This document shows positions 12,921-20,103 of a DNA stretch of 64,000 nt, piece by piece (within the stretch, counting starts at the first letter, position 1; the number at the start of each line of letters is the position of its first letter). Made by a program: the position numbers and the translations under genes. Under the pieces are notes generated by a model that was not told the origin of the DNA, searched no databases, and was given only the letters and a program-made list of their open reading frames with translations. The stretch is taken from positions 1 to 64,000 of the IMG/VR virus record IMGVR_UViG_3300036857_000619. One strand, written 5' to 3'. This DNA is from a virus.

Positions 12921-13748
12921 TTGCCTGCACGAGCCATCTGGAGCGGCGCTATCACGCTCAGCCTGCTGAGCATCCCCGTCAAGCTGTACGCGGCCACGGA
13001 AAGTAAGGACCTCGCCTTCAACACCCTGCACAGCCAGTGCAGCAGCCGCTTGAATCAGAAGCGCTGGTGCGCCACGTGCGACCGCGAGGTTCCCTCGGAG
13101 GAGACCGAGCGCGCCTACCAGTGGTCGAAGGGCGTCTACGTCCCGGTCAGCGACGACGACCTGGCCAGCGTGGCCGTCGAGTCGGCCCACACCATCGACC
13201 TCAAGCAGTTCGCCGGCGCCGAGGAGTTCGACCCGGTGTACTTCGAGAAGGCGTACTGGCTCGAGCCCGACAAGATCGGCGTGGGCCCCTACAACCTGCT
13301 CTACCGCGCCCTGCAGGAGCGCAACGTCTACGGCATTGGGACGGTGACCCTGCGCACCAAGGAGCGCCTGGTCGCGCTGCGTGCCGGCGGCGGGCCGCAG
13401 CCGGCGCTGATGCTCGACACCCTGTTCTACCCGGACGAGATCCGCGAGCGCGCCGCGCTCAGCATGCCCGCCGTCGACGCCCGCCAGCTCGAGGTCGCGC
13501 TGCAGCTGGTGGATGCCAAGACCGAGCCGTTCGTGCCGGCCGACAACGTCGACACCTACCGCGACGCGCTGCTAGCGCTCATCACTGCCAAGCAGAGCGG
13601 CCAGGCGATCGTCGCGCCCATCGCCACGGCCAAGCCCGAGGCTGGCATCCCGGACCTGATGTCCATGCTGCAAGCCGCCGTCGCCGACGCGCAGACCAAG
13701 GCGCGGCCGGACGCCATCCAGCCCAAGCGCAAGAAGGGAGCCGCTTAG
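12921..13748 (+). CDS. ku: Ku protein (prokaryotic NHEJ DNA-end-binding)
   Basis: 275 aa, TTG start 8 nt after CAAGGAG. Bacterial Ku core from the first residues: RAIWSGAITLSLLSIPVKLY, then ATESKDLAFNTLHSQC, WCATCDREVPSEE, GVYVPVSDDDL, VYFEKAYWLEPD and a YNLLYRAL block, matching the Ku70/80 beta-barrel family in order and length. The C-terminus has a basic tail (IQPKRKKGAA), as in many bacterial Ku proteins that contact DNA or LigD. Ku homodimers thread DNA ends and recruit ligase. An ATP-dependent ligase lies 2.6 kb downstream. Known phage Ku proteins (mycobacteriophages Omega and Corndog) help circularise genomes. Confidence 0.95.
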   Translation: MPARAIWSGAITLSLLSIPVKLYAATESKDLAFNTLHSQCSSRLNQKRWCATCDREVPSEETERAYQWSKGVYVPVSDDDLASVAVESAHTIDLKQFAGAEEFDPVYFEKAYWLEPDKIGVGPYNLLYRALQERNVYGIGTVTLRTKERLVALRAGGGPQPALMLDTLFYPDEIRERAALSMPAVDARQLEVALQLVDAKTEPFVPADNVDTYRDALLALITAKQSGQAIVAPIATAKPEAGIPDLMSMLQAAVADAQTKARPDAIQPKRKKGAA

Positions 13749-13753
13749 CCATC

Positions 13754-14353
13754 ATGCCCAACCATTGCGAATCCGACCTGATCGTCACCGGGCCTGCCGA
13801 GCAGATCGACGAGTTCCTGGCCAAGCACGTCGTCAAGGATGACGGGACCGTGCTCGACCTGAACACGATCCGCCCGTACCCGCAGGAGCTCGCGGAGCTC
13901 GACCGCGCCGAAAGAGAGTGGTCGAGCGGCTACGAGGCTGCCCGCGCCGCCGCGGGCGAGGGCGACAGCCCGCTGCCCAGGGAGCTGAGCATGGCCGTCT
14001 ACCAGGAGTACGTTCGCCAGCACGGCGAGCGCCCCAAGGACGGCTTCAACTCGGGCGGCTACGACTGGTGCGTCAAGAACTGGGGCACGAAGTGGGGCTG
14101 CTACCACCAGGGCTACACCGGCAAGCCGCCGCTCAGACGCACAAGCCGCGGGCGTGTCGAACTGCACTTCTCGACCGCCTGGGGGCCCTTTGATACGGGG
14201 CTGCTCGAGGAGGTCTCGACGAAGTTCCCCGCCCTCAAGTTCAAGATGGACTCGTACGAGCGCGGCATGGGCTTCCAGTGCCACGTCGTCGTCGAGGGCG
14301 GCGAGATCGCCGACGAAACGAGCGGCGACTACCACGGCTCTCGGGGAGGCTGA
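13754..14353 (+). CDS. Api92-like protein (ferredoxin-like, DUF1281-type)
   Basis: 199 aa. MPNHCESDLIVTGP at the N-terminus and GYDWCVKNWGTKWGCY in the middle are hallmark motifs of the Api92/DUF1281 family found in phages and plasmids. The C-terminal half (LHFSTAWGPFDTGLLEEVST) completes the ferredoxin-like fold. Biochemical role unknown. ATG 5 nt after the ku stop region, so probably co-transcribed with ku. Confidence 0.75.
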   Translation: MPNHCESDLIVTGPAEQIDEFLAKHVVKDDGTVLDLNTIRPYPQELAELDRAEREWSSGYEAARAAAGEGDSPLPRELSMAVYQEYVRQHGERPKDGFNSGGYDWCVKNWGTKWGCYHQGYTGKPPLRRTSRGRVELHFSTAWGPFDTGLLEEVSTKFPALKFKMDSYERGMGFQCHVVVEGGEIADETSGDYHGSRGG

Positions 14354-14358
14354 GCCCG

Positions 14359-14586
14359 GTGACGAGCCACTTCTCGCTTGGCAATTCTTCCCGAGGCCCG
14401 ATCGGCTTCTGCGCGCGCGTCGACGCGGGCAACAAGTCGGAGGCGGTCGAGAAGCTCAAGGAGTACATCGAGGACCTCAACCGCGAGGTCTCCGTCAGCA
14501 GCTACGACGACGACATCGAGTATTTCGAGGTCTATCTCAACCCGGACGTGATCAGCACGCGCCACATCGACGAGGTGGGCGGATGA
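14359..14586 (+). CDS. Small hypothetical protein
   Basis: 75 aa from GTG 14359 (GGGAGG 11 nt upstream). FCARVDAGNKSEAVEKLKEY and EDLNREVSVSSYDDDIEYFE suggest an alpha/beta fold. Stop overlaps the next ATG. Confidence 0.65.
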   Translation: MTSHFSLGNSSRGPIGFCARVDAGNKSEAVEKLKEYIEDLNREVSVSSYDDDIEYFEVYLNPDVISTRHIDEVGG

Positions 14587-14867
14587 GCGTCCAGCGCTGC
14601 GGCGCCACGGTCGACGTGCGCGACGGCCCGTACAGCGAACCGATCCCCTGGCAGCGGTGCGGCAAGCCCGTCGGCCACGAGGGCAGCTGCGATGTGGTGT
14701 TCACCGTCTACTACAGCGACGCTGACGGCAACGAAACCGACGTCGAGGATTTCCTCGCGCGCGACGAAGCTGAGCAGGCTGCCGAGTACCTGATGGGCAT
14801 TCGCGATGTCAGTCAGGTCCTGACGGGCTGCACATTCGAGGTTCGGGAGGCAACCGAAGAGTCATGA
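14583..14867 (+). CDS. Hypothetical protein
   Basis: 94 aa. RCGATVDVRDG, RCGKPVGHEGSCD carry Cys and His in the pattern seen in small phage zinc proteins; the second half is acidic. ATGA coupled to both neighbours. Confidence 0.65.
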   Translation: MSVQRCGATVDVRDGPYSEPIPWQRCGKPVGHEGSCDVVFTVYYSDADGNETDVEDFLARDEAEQAAEYLMGIRDVSQVLTGCTFEVREATEES

Positions 14868-15160
14868 CGCTCAAGAACCGTGAGGTCCAGATCACCATCC
14901 CGGATGACGCCTGGGAGCCGAACGACGGGTTAGCCGATCCACGCTCGCGGCTGCTGGCGACGATCAGCATCAACGACTGCCCGATGCACCTCGAGGCGTG
15001 GGAAGTCCGCGTCAACGAGGAGGGCATCCAGGAACCCACGGCGATCGAGGACGACGGCGACTTCTGGAATCTGTACGCGGCCGTGGGCGCCGACGGCCAC
15101 TTCCAGACCGTGGAGATCGGCGGGCGCGAGTACATCCTCGTGGCCAGCCCCTACTGCTGA
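14864..15160 (+). CDS. Hypothetical protein, acidic, beta-rich
   Basis: 98 aa. NREVQITIPDDAWEPNDG, LLATISINDCPMHLEAWEVR and FQTVEIGGREYILVASPY read as beta strands. No family recognised. Confidence 0.65.
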   Translation: MTLKNREVQITIPDDAWEPNDGLADPRSRLLATISINDCPMHLEAWEVRVNEEGIQEPTAIEDDGDFWNLYAAVGADGHFQTVEIGGREYILVASPYC

Positions 15161-15167
15161 GGAGAAC

Positions 15168-15470
15168 ATGCAGCAAATCACCACCACGACGGTCATCCGC
15201 CAGCTCGAACGCCCGCCGTGCCCAAAGTGCGGCGGCAGGCTCGACTTCACACGCCGCTACATCGGCACCGAATCGCGCGGCATCCAGGCGCTTGAGCGCC
15301 AGCTGCCGATCGCGACAGGCCCGGATGCGCGCGGTCCCGACACGTGGCGCCTCACCGTCGACGACGAGGTCGCCAGCGACGAGTACGACGAGATCCTCGA
15401 GGAGCGCGTGTTCTGCCTCGACGACGCCTGCGGCTTCGCCGTGAGCGGCGACCGACTGGAGGTCGAGTAG
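15168..15470 (+). CDS. Zinc-ribbon hypothetical protein
   Basis: 100 aa, GAGGAGA 5 nt upstream. PPCPKCGGRLDFTRRYIG and VFCLDDACGFAV: CxxC...CxxxxC ribbon wrapped around a variable insert. Typical phage accessory zinc protein. Confidence 0.7.
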   Translation: MQQITTTTVIRQLERPPCPKCGGRLDFTRRYIGTESRGIQALERQLPIATGPDARGPDTWRLTVDDEVASDEYDEILEERVFCLDDACGFAVSGDRLEVE

Positions 15471-16160
15471 TTGATCTACCTGTCCGGCGTGGTGCGCCCC
15501 GAGATCCTGGGCGCGCGCGCCGACCTGGGCGTCATGATGACGCCGCGGGCGGGCAACCGCCCCGACCTGAGCCGGACGTACTGGGCCCTGGACAACGGCC
15601 TGTACCACGACACCGACGAGCCCGAGCGGCAGTTCGACGACGACCGCTTCTTCCGCCTGCTGGATGCTACCGAGCGCTACAAGCCGACGTGCCTGTTCCT
15701 GGTCTGCCCGGACGTGCCCTACGAGGACGTGAACACCATCACGCTGTCGATGCTGTGGTGGCCGGCCCTGAGAAAGACGGGCTACCCGCTGGCGCTGGCC
15801 GCGCAGAACGGCATGGAGCGCTGGCGCATCCCCTGGGAGTGCTACGACTGGCTGTTCCTGGGTGGCACCGTCGACTGGAAGTTTTCTCCAGGCGCCGCCG
15901 GCATGGTCCGCCAGGCGAAGGCGCGCGGGCTGAGAGTACATCTCGGCAAGTGCAACTCGCTCAAACGGCTTGTTTGGGCGAAGGCGCTCGGCTGCGATAC
16001 CGCCGATGGCACCTACGTCGCGTTCCGTGCGCGCGGCGGCGGCAAGGGCCGCGGCGTGCGCGAGATCGCCGGCTGGCTCGATCAAATCAATGGGAGGCCA
16101 CCATCCCCACCAACTTCGAGGCTCGCGACGTTCTCGCCGCCGCCCGCCGTGGCGGCCTAG
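15471..16160 (+). CDS. TGT/DpdA-like TIM-barrel protein (candidate 7-deazaguanine transglycosylase)
   Basis: 229 aa, TTG start directly after the previous stop. Blocks in order: YWALDNGLYHDT, CLFLVCPDVPYEDVNT, YPLALAAQNGMERWRIPWEC, YDWLFLGGTVDWKFS, VHLGKCNSLKRLVWAKALGCD, ADGTYVAF. These recur in a phage/actinobacterial family that I associate with queuine tRNA-ribosyltransferase/DpdA-type proteins. In the known systems DpdA inserts a preQ0-derived base into DNA. No preQ0 synthesis gene is in the window, so the precursor would be host-derived or encoded elsewhere. The last 30 residues overlap the next gene and look unstructured. Family assignment is moderate. Confidence 0.5.
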   Translation: MIYLSGVVRPEILGARADLGVMMTPRAGNRPDLSRTYWALDNGLYHDTDEPERQFDDDRFFRLLDATERYKPTCLFLVCPDVPYEDVNTITLSMLWWPALRKTGYPLALAAQNGMERWRIPWECYDWLFLGGTVDWKFSPGAAGMVRQAKARGLRVHLGKCNSLKRLVWAKALGCDTADGTYVAFRARGGGKGRGVREIAGWLDQINGRPPSPPTSRLATFSPPPAVAA

Positions 16161-16291
16161 AGCGCGAAGTACACCGCACCGTGCCGATCGCCGAGCTCGC
16201 CACTCCCGATCCGAACGCCCTGGTCCAGCAGGTTCTGACTGTCTGGGCCCAGTGCCTGGAGCTGCTCCAGGCGCGCATGGAAGGAGCCTGA
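16103..16291 (+). CDS. Small protein with a probable ATC start
   Basis: 62 aa. The frame has convincing protein character (FEARDVLAAARRGGLEREVH, LATPDPNALVQQVLTVWAQC) but no ATG, GTG or TTG nearby. GGGAGG ends 5 nt before ATC 16103, at ideal spacing. Overlaps the end of the TGT-like gene by 58 nt. Alternatively it is a fusion partner reached by frameshift. Confidence 0.5.
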   Translation: MPTNFEARDVLAAARRGGLEREVHRTVPIAELATPDPNALVQQVLTVWAQCLELLQARMEGA

Positions 16292-16294
16292 GCT

Positions 16295-16372
16295 TTGACG
16301 CTGCTACTGCACGCGCTACACCCGCCGACGATCCCCGGTGTCCGTCCCCTGGAAGCGGAGTGGTCCACCTAG
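16295..16372 (+). CDS. Short upstream ORF in frame with the ligase
   Basis: 25 codons from TTG 16295, 8 nt after an ideal AAGGAG, ending at TAG 16370-16372 (MTLLLHALHPPTIPGVRPLE...). It is in the same frame as the ligase, whose GTG follows 10 nt later without an SD. Either a coupling uORF or an amber-interrupted N-terminus. Confidence 0.5.
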   Translation: MTLLLHALHPPTIPGVRPLEAEWST

Positions 16373-16381
16373 CCGGCTCCC

Positions 16382-17257
16382 GTGGAAGCCTTCGGTCTGT
16401 GCGCGCGCGCCGAGCGCCTGCCAGACCGACTGCAGGATTGGCTCATGGAGCCCAAGCTGGACGGCGTGCGCGTGCATGTCCGCGCCGGCGGTGGGCGCGT
16501 GGACGTCATGACGCGCCGCGGCCAGCGTTTCAACGGCCGCCTGCCGCGCATCGAGTCGCGGCTAGAGTCCCTCGAGCTCGTGCTCGACGGCGAGGTGGTG
16601 TGGTTCGACCGCTCGGGCCAGGTCGACTTTCACCACGGCTCGGGCCTGTTCCGCGCCGAGCCGACGCTCAGCCTGCGGCGGCAGCTGGCCGAGGGGCCGC
16701 TGGTGCTGATGGCCTGGGACATCCTGTCGTTGGCGGGCAATGACCTGCGCGGGCTGCCGATCGAGGAGCGCCGCGAGGTGGTAGCCAAGCTGGTCGAAAT
16801 CCTCGAGCTCGACGAGCTGCGGCTGGTCGACCAGGTGCCCGCCAGTCCCGAGGCCCAGGCGTACTTCGTGTCCGTCTACCACGAGGGCGTGGTGCTCAAA
16901 CGGCGAGGCAGTGCCTATCCCCGCGGCCGCGGCGGCAGCTGGCTGAAGCTCAAGGAGGTCTTCGACGAGGACGTGGTGATCATGGGCCTGGTCGAAGGCA
17001 AGAACTCGCTGACCGGCACCACCGGCGCGGTCGCCTTCGGCCAATACCGCGACGGGGTGTTGGTGCAGCGTGGCACCTGCAGCGGCATGGACGACCGGAC
17101 CCGTCATGACCTGTGGGCGAATTTTCCCGAGCGCTACGAGAGCCGCGTACTCGTGATTCGCCACATGGGACATGACGGAGCCGGCTTCCGTCACCCGCAA
17201 TGGCAGTATCTGCGCCCGCTGGATGACAAAGCCCCGGAGGAGTGCCTTTGGACGTAA
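16382..17257 (+). CDS. ATP-dependent DNA ligase
   Basis: 291 aa from GTG 16382. Nucleotidyltransferase motifs: I EPKLDGVRV (adenylated Lys25), LVLDGEVVWF (III), MAWDILSL (IIIa-like), YHEGVVLKRR (IV), SWLKLKEVF (V). An OB-like C-terminal part follows (DVVIMGLVEGKNSLTG, VAFGQYRDGVLVQRGTCSGM). It matches the compact ligase domain of LigD/T7-type enzymes and lacks polymerase and phosphoesterase domains. With Ku it forms an end-joining pair. There is no SD at the GTG; the SD lies before the in-frame uORF. The end overlaps the homing endonuclease by 10 nt. Confidence 0.92.
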   Translation: MEAFGLCARAERLPDRLQDWLMEPKLDGVRVHVRAGGGRVDVMTRRGQRFNGRLPRIESRLESLELVLDGEVVWFDRSGQVDFHHGSGLFRAEPTLSLRRQLAEGPLVLMAWDILSLAGNDLRGLPIEERREVVAKLVEILELDELRLVDQVPASPEAQAYFVSVYHEGVVLKRRGSAYPRGRGGSWLKLKEVFDEDVVIMGLVEGKNSLTGTTGAVAFGQYRDGVLVQRGTCSGMDDRTRHDLWANFPERYESRVLVIRHMGHDGAGFRHPQWQYLRPLDDKAPEECLWT

Positions 17258-17781
17258 CACCCGAGCAGATCGCCTGGGCGGCGGGTTTGTTTGAGGGTGA
17301 GGGCAGCATTTCGCTGGCTTACAAACTCAGCGGCCCGGCTCGCACGAGGCTCGGCTACGGCCGCATGGTGGTGGCCATGACCGATCGCGATGTTGTGGAA
17401 CGGTTTCACAAGGTCATGGGCTGTGGGACGGTCCGCACCGCAAAGCGCCCACCGCATAAGGACATCCATATCTGGAGCACCACAAGCCGCGCGTCGTTCG
17501 TGAAGGTCAGTGAGGCGCTCGGACCATGGCTTGGCGCGCGTCGCCGCGAGCGTCTCGAAGCAGTCATAGCCGCCTCGTCTCCAGTGCGCCGCCGCCCACC
17601 GAAGCGGCAGTTGTGCCGTCGCGGACACTGGCTGCACGGTGACAACGCAAAGCCCAATGGGCTCGCCGCGAACGGGCTGCCGAAGATCGCCTGCCGCAAA
17701 TGCATCAACGAAGCGCAGCGAGCGCGCTACGCGCGGAGAACGCGTGACGACAAGTCCGCCCTGGATTGCACCTGGAGCTAA
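17248..17781 (+). CDS. LAGLIDADG-type homing endonuclease with C-terminal zinc motif
   Basis: 177 aa, TTG 17248 chosen (GGAGGA 6 nt upstream; GTG 17242 is too close). IAWAAGLFEGEGSISL near residues 8-23 is the LAGLIDADG signature helix with its acidic catalytic region. One motif only, so it would act as a homodimer. The C-terminus CRRGHWLHGD...KIACRKCINEAQRAR is a CxxGH...CxxC module found in phage HNH/homing proteins. It lies directly behind the ligase gene as a free-standing mobile gene. Confidence 0.8.
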   Translation: MDVTPEQIAWAAGLFEGEGSISLAYKLSGPARTRLGYGRMVVAMTDRDVVERFHKVMGCGTVRTAKRPPHKDIHIWSTTSRASFVKVSEALGPWLGARRRERLEAVIAASSPVRRRPPKRQLCRRGHWLHGDNAKPNGLAANGLPKIACRKCINEAQRARYARRTRDDKSALDCTWS

Positions 17782-17791
17782 GGAGGGCTCA

Positions 17792-18175
17792 ATGACTCTA
17801 CTGACCATCTACGTCCCCGCGGGCGAGGACACGCTCGGCATCAAGCCTGGCAGCGGCATCGTCGGTTCCAGCGAACCGACCTCGTCGAGCATCGTGCAAG
17901 GGCTGGCAGCAGCGATGGACCGCGTGCGCATCGACTACGAGGGCAACCTGCACGGCGCGGTCAACATCGTGACCTGGGAGGACCGGGTCAAGCACGCCGC
18001 CGGCCGCCACGTGTGGAACGAGGGCCGCGGCTACCCGACCGTCGCTCGCCGGTGGGTCGAACCCGAGAAGCTGCACGCCGTGGGCACCTACGACACCGAC
18101 ACCTGGAGCATCGTGGAGATCACCGATCTGGCCGCGGTCGCCGCCTGGGACGCGCAGTATCGCGAGGGGCGGTGA
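17792..18175 (+). CDS. Hypothetical protein
   Basis: 127 aa, AAGGAGG 7 nt before ATG. TLLTIYVPAGEDTLGIKPGS then GLAAAMDRVRIDYEGNLHGA; alpha/beta. Stop overlaps the next GTG. No family recognised. Confidence 0.7.
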   Translation: MTLLTIYVPAGEDTLGIKPGSGIVGSSEPTSSSIVQGLAAAMDRVRIDYEGNLHGAVNIVTWEDRVKHAAGRHVWNEGRGYPTVARRWVEPEKLHAVGTYDTDTWSIVEITDLAAVAAWDAQYREGR

Positions 18176-18519
18176 GCGACTACGACTACGGCCCGCTGGC
18201 CGAACAACGATTGCAACAGGGCTACTCCACCACGTGCGCGAACGGAGGACACCCACGCTGCAAGGGCAGTCGTCTCCAGAACCGCGGCACCGGCCCACGC
18301 GTGCGGTGCACGTGTCAGTGCCACACGCCGCAGGCTGTCGCAGCTGATGAGCGCGAGGAGCTCGAGCGCTCGATTGACGAGACGATCAGCGAGGTCGCGC
18401 AGCACATCGAACGGCTGGAGTACCTCCAGCGAAAACTCGTGGCCTTACGAGCCCTCGTCAGGCGGAGGAGCTTGAGCTTGACCCCTTCCTGTGAGCCTAT
18501 CTACAAGGAGGGCCGCTGA
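18172..18519 (+). CDS. Cys/His motif protein with coiled coil
   Basis: 115 aa. TTCANGGHPRCKGSRLQNRG and VRCTCQCHTP form a C..GH..C.G...C.C.CH module, also present at 29840 and in part at 26946. Residues 60-100 are a coiled coil (REELERSIDETISEVAQHIE). Confidence 0.65.
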   Translation: MSDYDYGPLAEQRLQQGYSTTCANGGHPRCKGSRLQNRGTGPRVRCTCQCHTPQAVAADEREELERSIDETISEVAQHIERLEYLQRKLVALRALVRRRSLSLTPSCEPIYKEGR

Positions 18520-18520
18520 G

Positions 18521-18754
18521 GTGGCTACCTTCATCACCGTCCTGGCGCAGGGCTACGGCAGCATCGAGCTGAACCTGGATCAGGTGCGCTGGATGCACGC
18601 GCTCGACAAGGCGACGACAGTCGTCCATTTCGGGCCTGAGACGGACGATCTGCGCGTGGCCGAAAGCCTGGCAAGCCTGAGCGATCGCCTGCCTGGGCCT
18701 GAGGACCGCCTGATCGCCGCCCACGAGCGCTCGGCCGCGCCCGCGCAGCCCTAA
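18521..18754 (+). CDS. Small hypothetical protein
   Basis: 77 aa from GTG 18521 with AAGGAG 10 nt upstream. IELNLDQVRWMHALDKATTV and RVAESLASLSDRLPGPEDRL. Last gene before P6. No family recognised. Confidence 0.6.
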   Translation: MATFITVLAQGYGSIELNLDQVRWMHALDKATTVVHFGPETDDLRVAESLASLSDRLPGPEDRLIAAHERSAAPAQP

Positions 18755-18766
18755 GCCCTCGCTCGC

Positions 18767-18796
18767 GCTCATACGCACACGCGCGGCTGCATGCGG
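18767..18796 (+). repeat. Conserved operon-end element (copy 2 of 3)
   Basis: GCTCATACGCACACGCGCGG then CTGCATGCGG. Diverged match to 11806-11835 and 36561-36590; 35 nt before the -35 of P6. Confidence 0.4.
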
Positions 18797-18831
18797 CTCG
18801 GGTATCCGTGCGCCCGCGCGCCGTTCTGAGT

Positions 18832-18868
18832 TTGACAGATAGCATTCCGATATGCTACAGTTTCTGTC
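18832..18868 (+). promoter_or_regulatory. Promoter P6 (best consensus) with dyads
   Basis: Perfect -35 TTGACA (18832-18837), 18-nt spacer, -10 TACAGT (18856-18861). TAGCAT (18840-18845) and ATGCTA (18852-18857) form a perfect dyad between the boxes; GACAGA (18834-18839)/TCTGTC (18863-18868) is a second, wider dyad. Near-identical to P4, which suggests co-regulation. Confidence 0.85.
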
Positions 18869-18982
18869 CAACGTGTTCCAACTTCAGTTCGTGTTCGACA
18901 CCCCATCACCCCACTCACACTCGTGACGCGCCGCACCCGTGCTCGTAAGAGCGCCGTTCCCACCCAGGAGGTCGATGCCACT

Positions 18983-20074
18983 GTGGCCGTAGATCCCGCA
19001 CCCGGTCCCGCTCCCGATACCGCGCCGGTCGAGTTGAGCTCGCGGCGCGCCTCGCGCAAGATCGCCAGGCCCGCGCCAGCCACGGACGACGCCGACGCGG
19101 CCCTCGCCGCGGCCGCCCGCGTCGCCGCCAGCACGCCCGACGAGCCCGCCGCCCCGAGCGAGCGCTGGCTCGCGCCCATCGACAAGCTGCGCGTCGCTGC
19201 CGAGCCGCTCAGCCTGGTCCGCCACCGCGTCAGCAAGGCGCTGGTCGGCAGCTTCGCCAACGCCGACTGCGGCTACACGCTGATGGTCGACCCCAAGGCC
19301 CCGCTGTCGGCCGCCGAGGTCGATCTCGAGCGCTGCGGCTGGTGCGTCAAGCTCGCCGCGGGCGAGCAGATCCCGCCCTACAACAAGGGCCAGCGCCGCC
19401 CGGTGCTGCCCGACGACAATCTCGTCCGCGTTCGCCAGCGCACGCCCGAGCCGCGCAAGGTCGAGGTCGCGCCCGAGATCGCCGCGCTGCTCGACGAGAG
19501 CGCGTTCAACGCCGCCCTGGGCGAGGTCCAGACCGCCATGCAGCGGATCCTGGGCGGCGAGTGGGCGCCGAACGCCGAGGAGATGGCGCGCCTGAACACG
19601 CTCAGCGCCAACCTGAAGCTGGCCGCCGAGACGCGCGGCAAGGCGACCGTCACGAAGGAGCCCGACGGCACGCTGACGCTCACCTCGACGGCGGTTGCGC
19701 CCACCCGCACGCGCTCCGAAGCGGCCGCTCAGGTGCGTGGTCCGCGCGGCCCGCTGGTGCGCGTGGCCAAGCAGACAGTGGACGGCGAGGCCGCCACGCT
19801 GCCGGACGTGCGCAAGGACGGCAAGCTGCTCGGCGTGCTGTTCCGCACCTTCGACCCGCAGGGCCCGTTCCTGCTCGGCGACGGCAACAAGCGCTGGACC
19901 GTGCGCGACATCCGCACCAACGAGGATCGCTACTTCGGCAAGGACAAGAAGGGCGCTATCGACTACCTGAACGAGCGTCTGGCCGAGCTCAGCATGGAAG
20001 AGCGCGCGTCTGGCGCGGCCCTGGCCCGCGCGCGCATGCAAGCCAGTGACCCGACCCACCGCCGCTCGCGCTGA
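18983..20074 (+). CDS. Hypothetical protein, 363 aa
   Basis: GTG 18983 is preferred (CAGGAGGT 11 nt upstream); an in-frame GTG at 18923 would add 20 residues that encode the SD region. Low-complexity Pro/Ala N-terminus, then a folded block with CGYTLMVDPKAPLSAAEVDL and CGWCVKLAAGEQ (three Cys), a helical middle (AAETRGKATVTKEP), and a C-terminal GVLFRTFDPQGPFLLGDGNK with RWTVRDIRTNEDRYFG. No family recognised. First gene of the P6 operon with the AAA ATPase. Confidence 0.75.
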   Translation: MAVDPAPGPAPDTAPVELSSRRASRKIARPAPATDDADAALAAAARVAASTPDEPAAPSERWLAPIDKLRVAAEPLSLVRHRVSKALVGSFANADCGYTLMVDPKAPLSAAEVDLERCGWCVKLAAGEQIPPYNKGQRRPVLPDDNLVRVRQRTPEPRKVEVAPEIAALLDESAFNAALGEVQTAMQRILGGEWAPNAEEMARLNTLSANLKLAAETRGKATVTKEPDGTLTLTSTAVAPTRTRSEAAAQVRGPRGPLVRVAKQTVDGEAATLPDVRKDGKLLGVLFRTFDPQGPFLLGDGNKRWTVRDIRTNEDRYFGKDKKGAIDYLNERLAELSMEERASGAALARARMQASDPTHRRSR

Positions 20075-20082
20075 GCGAGCGG
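20062..20082 (+). terminator. Hairpin across the stop codon
   Basis: CCGCTCGC (20062-20069) pairs with GCGAGCGG (20075-20082); the loop GCTGA contains the TGA stop. CATTCCC-CAAGGAG follows, as in other gene-junction hairpins. Confidence 0.6.
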
Positions 20083-20103
20083 CCATTCCCTCAAGGAGCC
20101 ACC

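Noticed and set aside
16370-16372. Genome-wide TAG recoding
   Set aside because: Several well-supported genes end in TAG with no readthrough-quality sequence after it.
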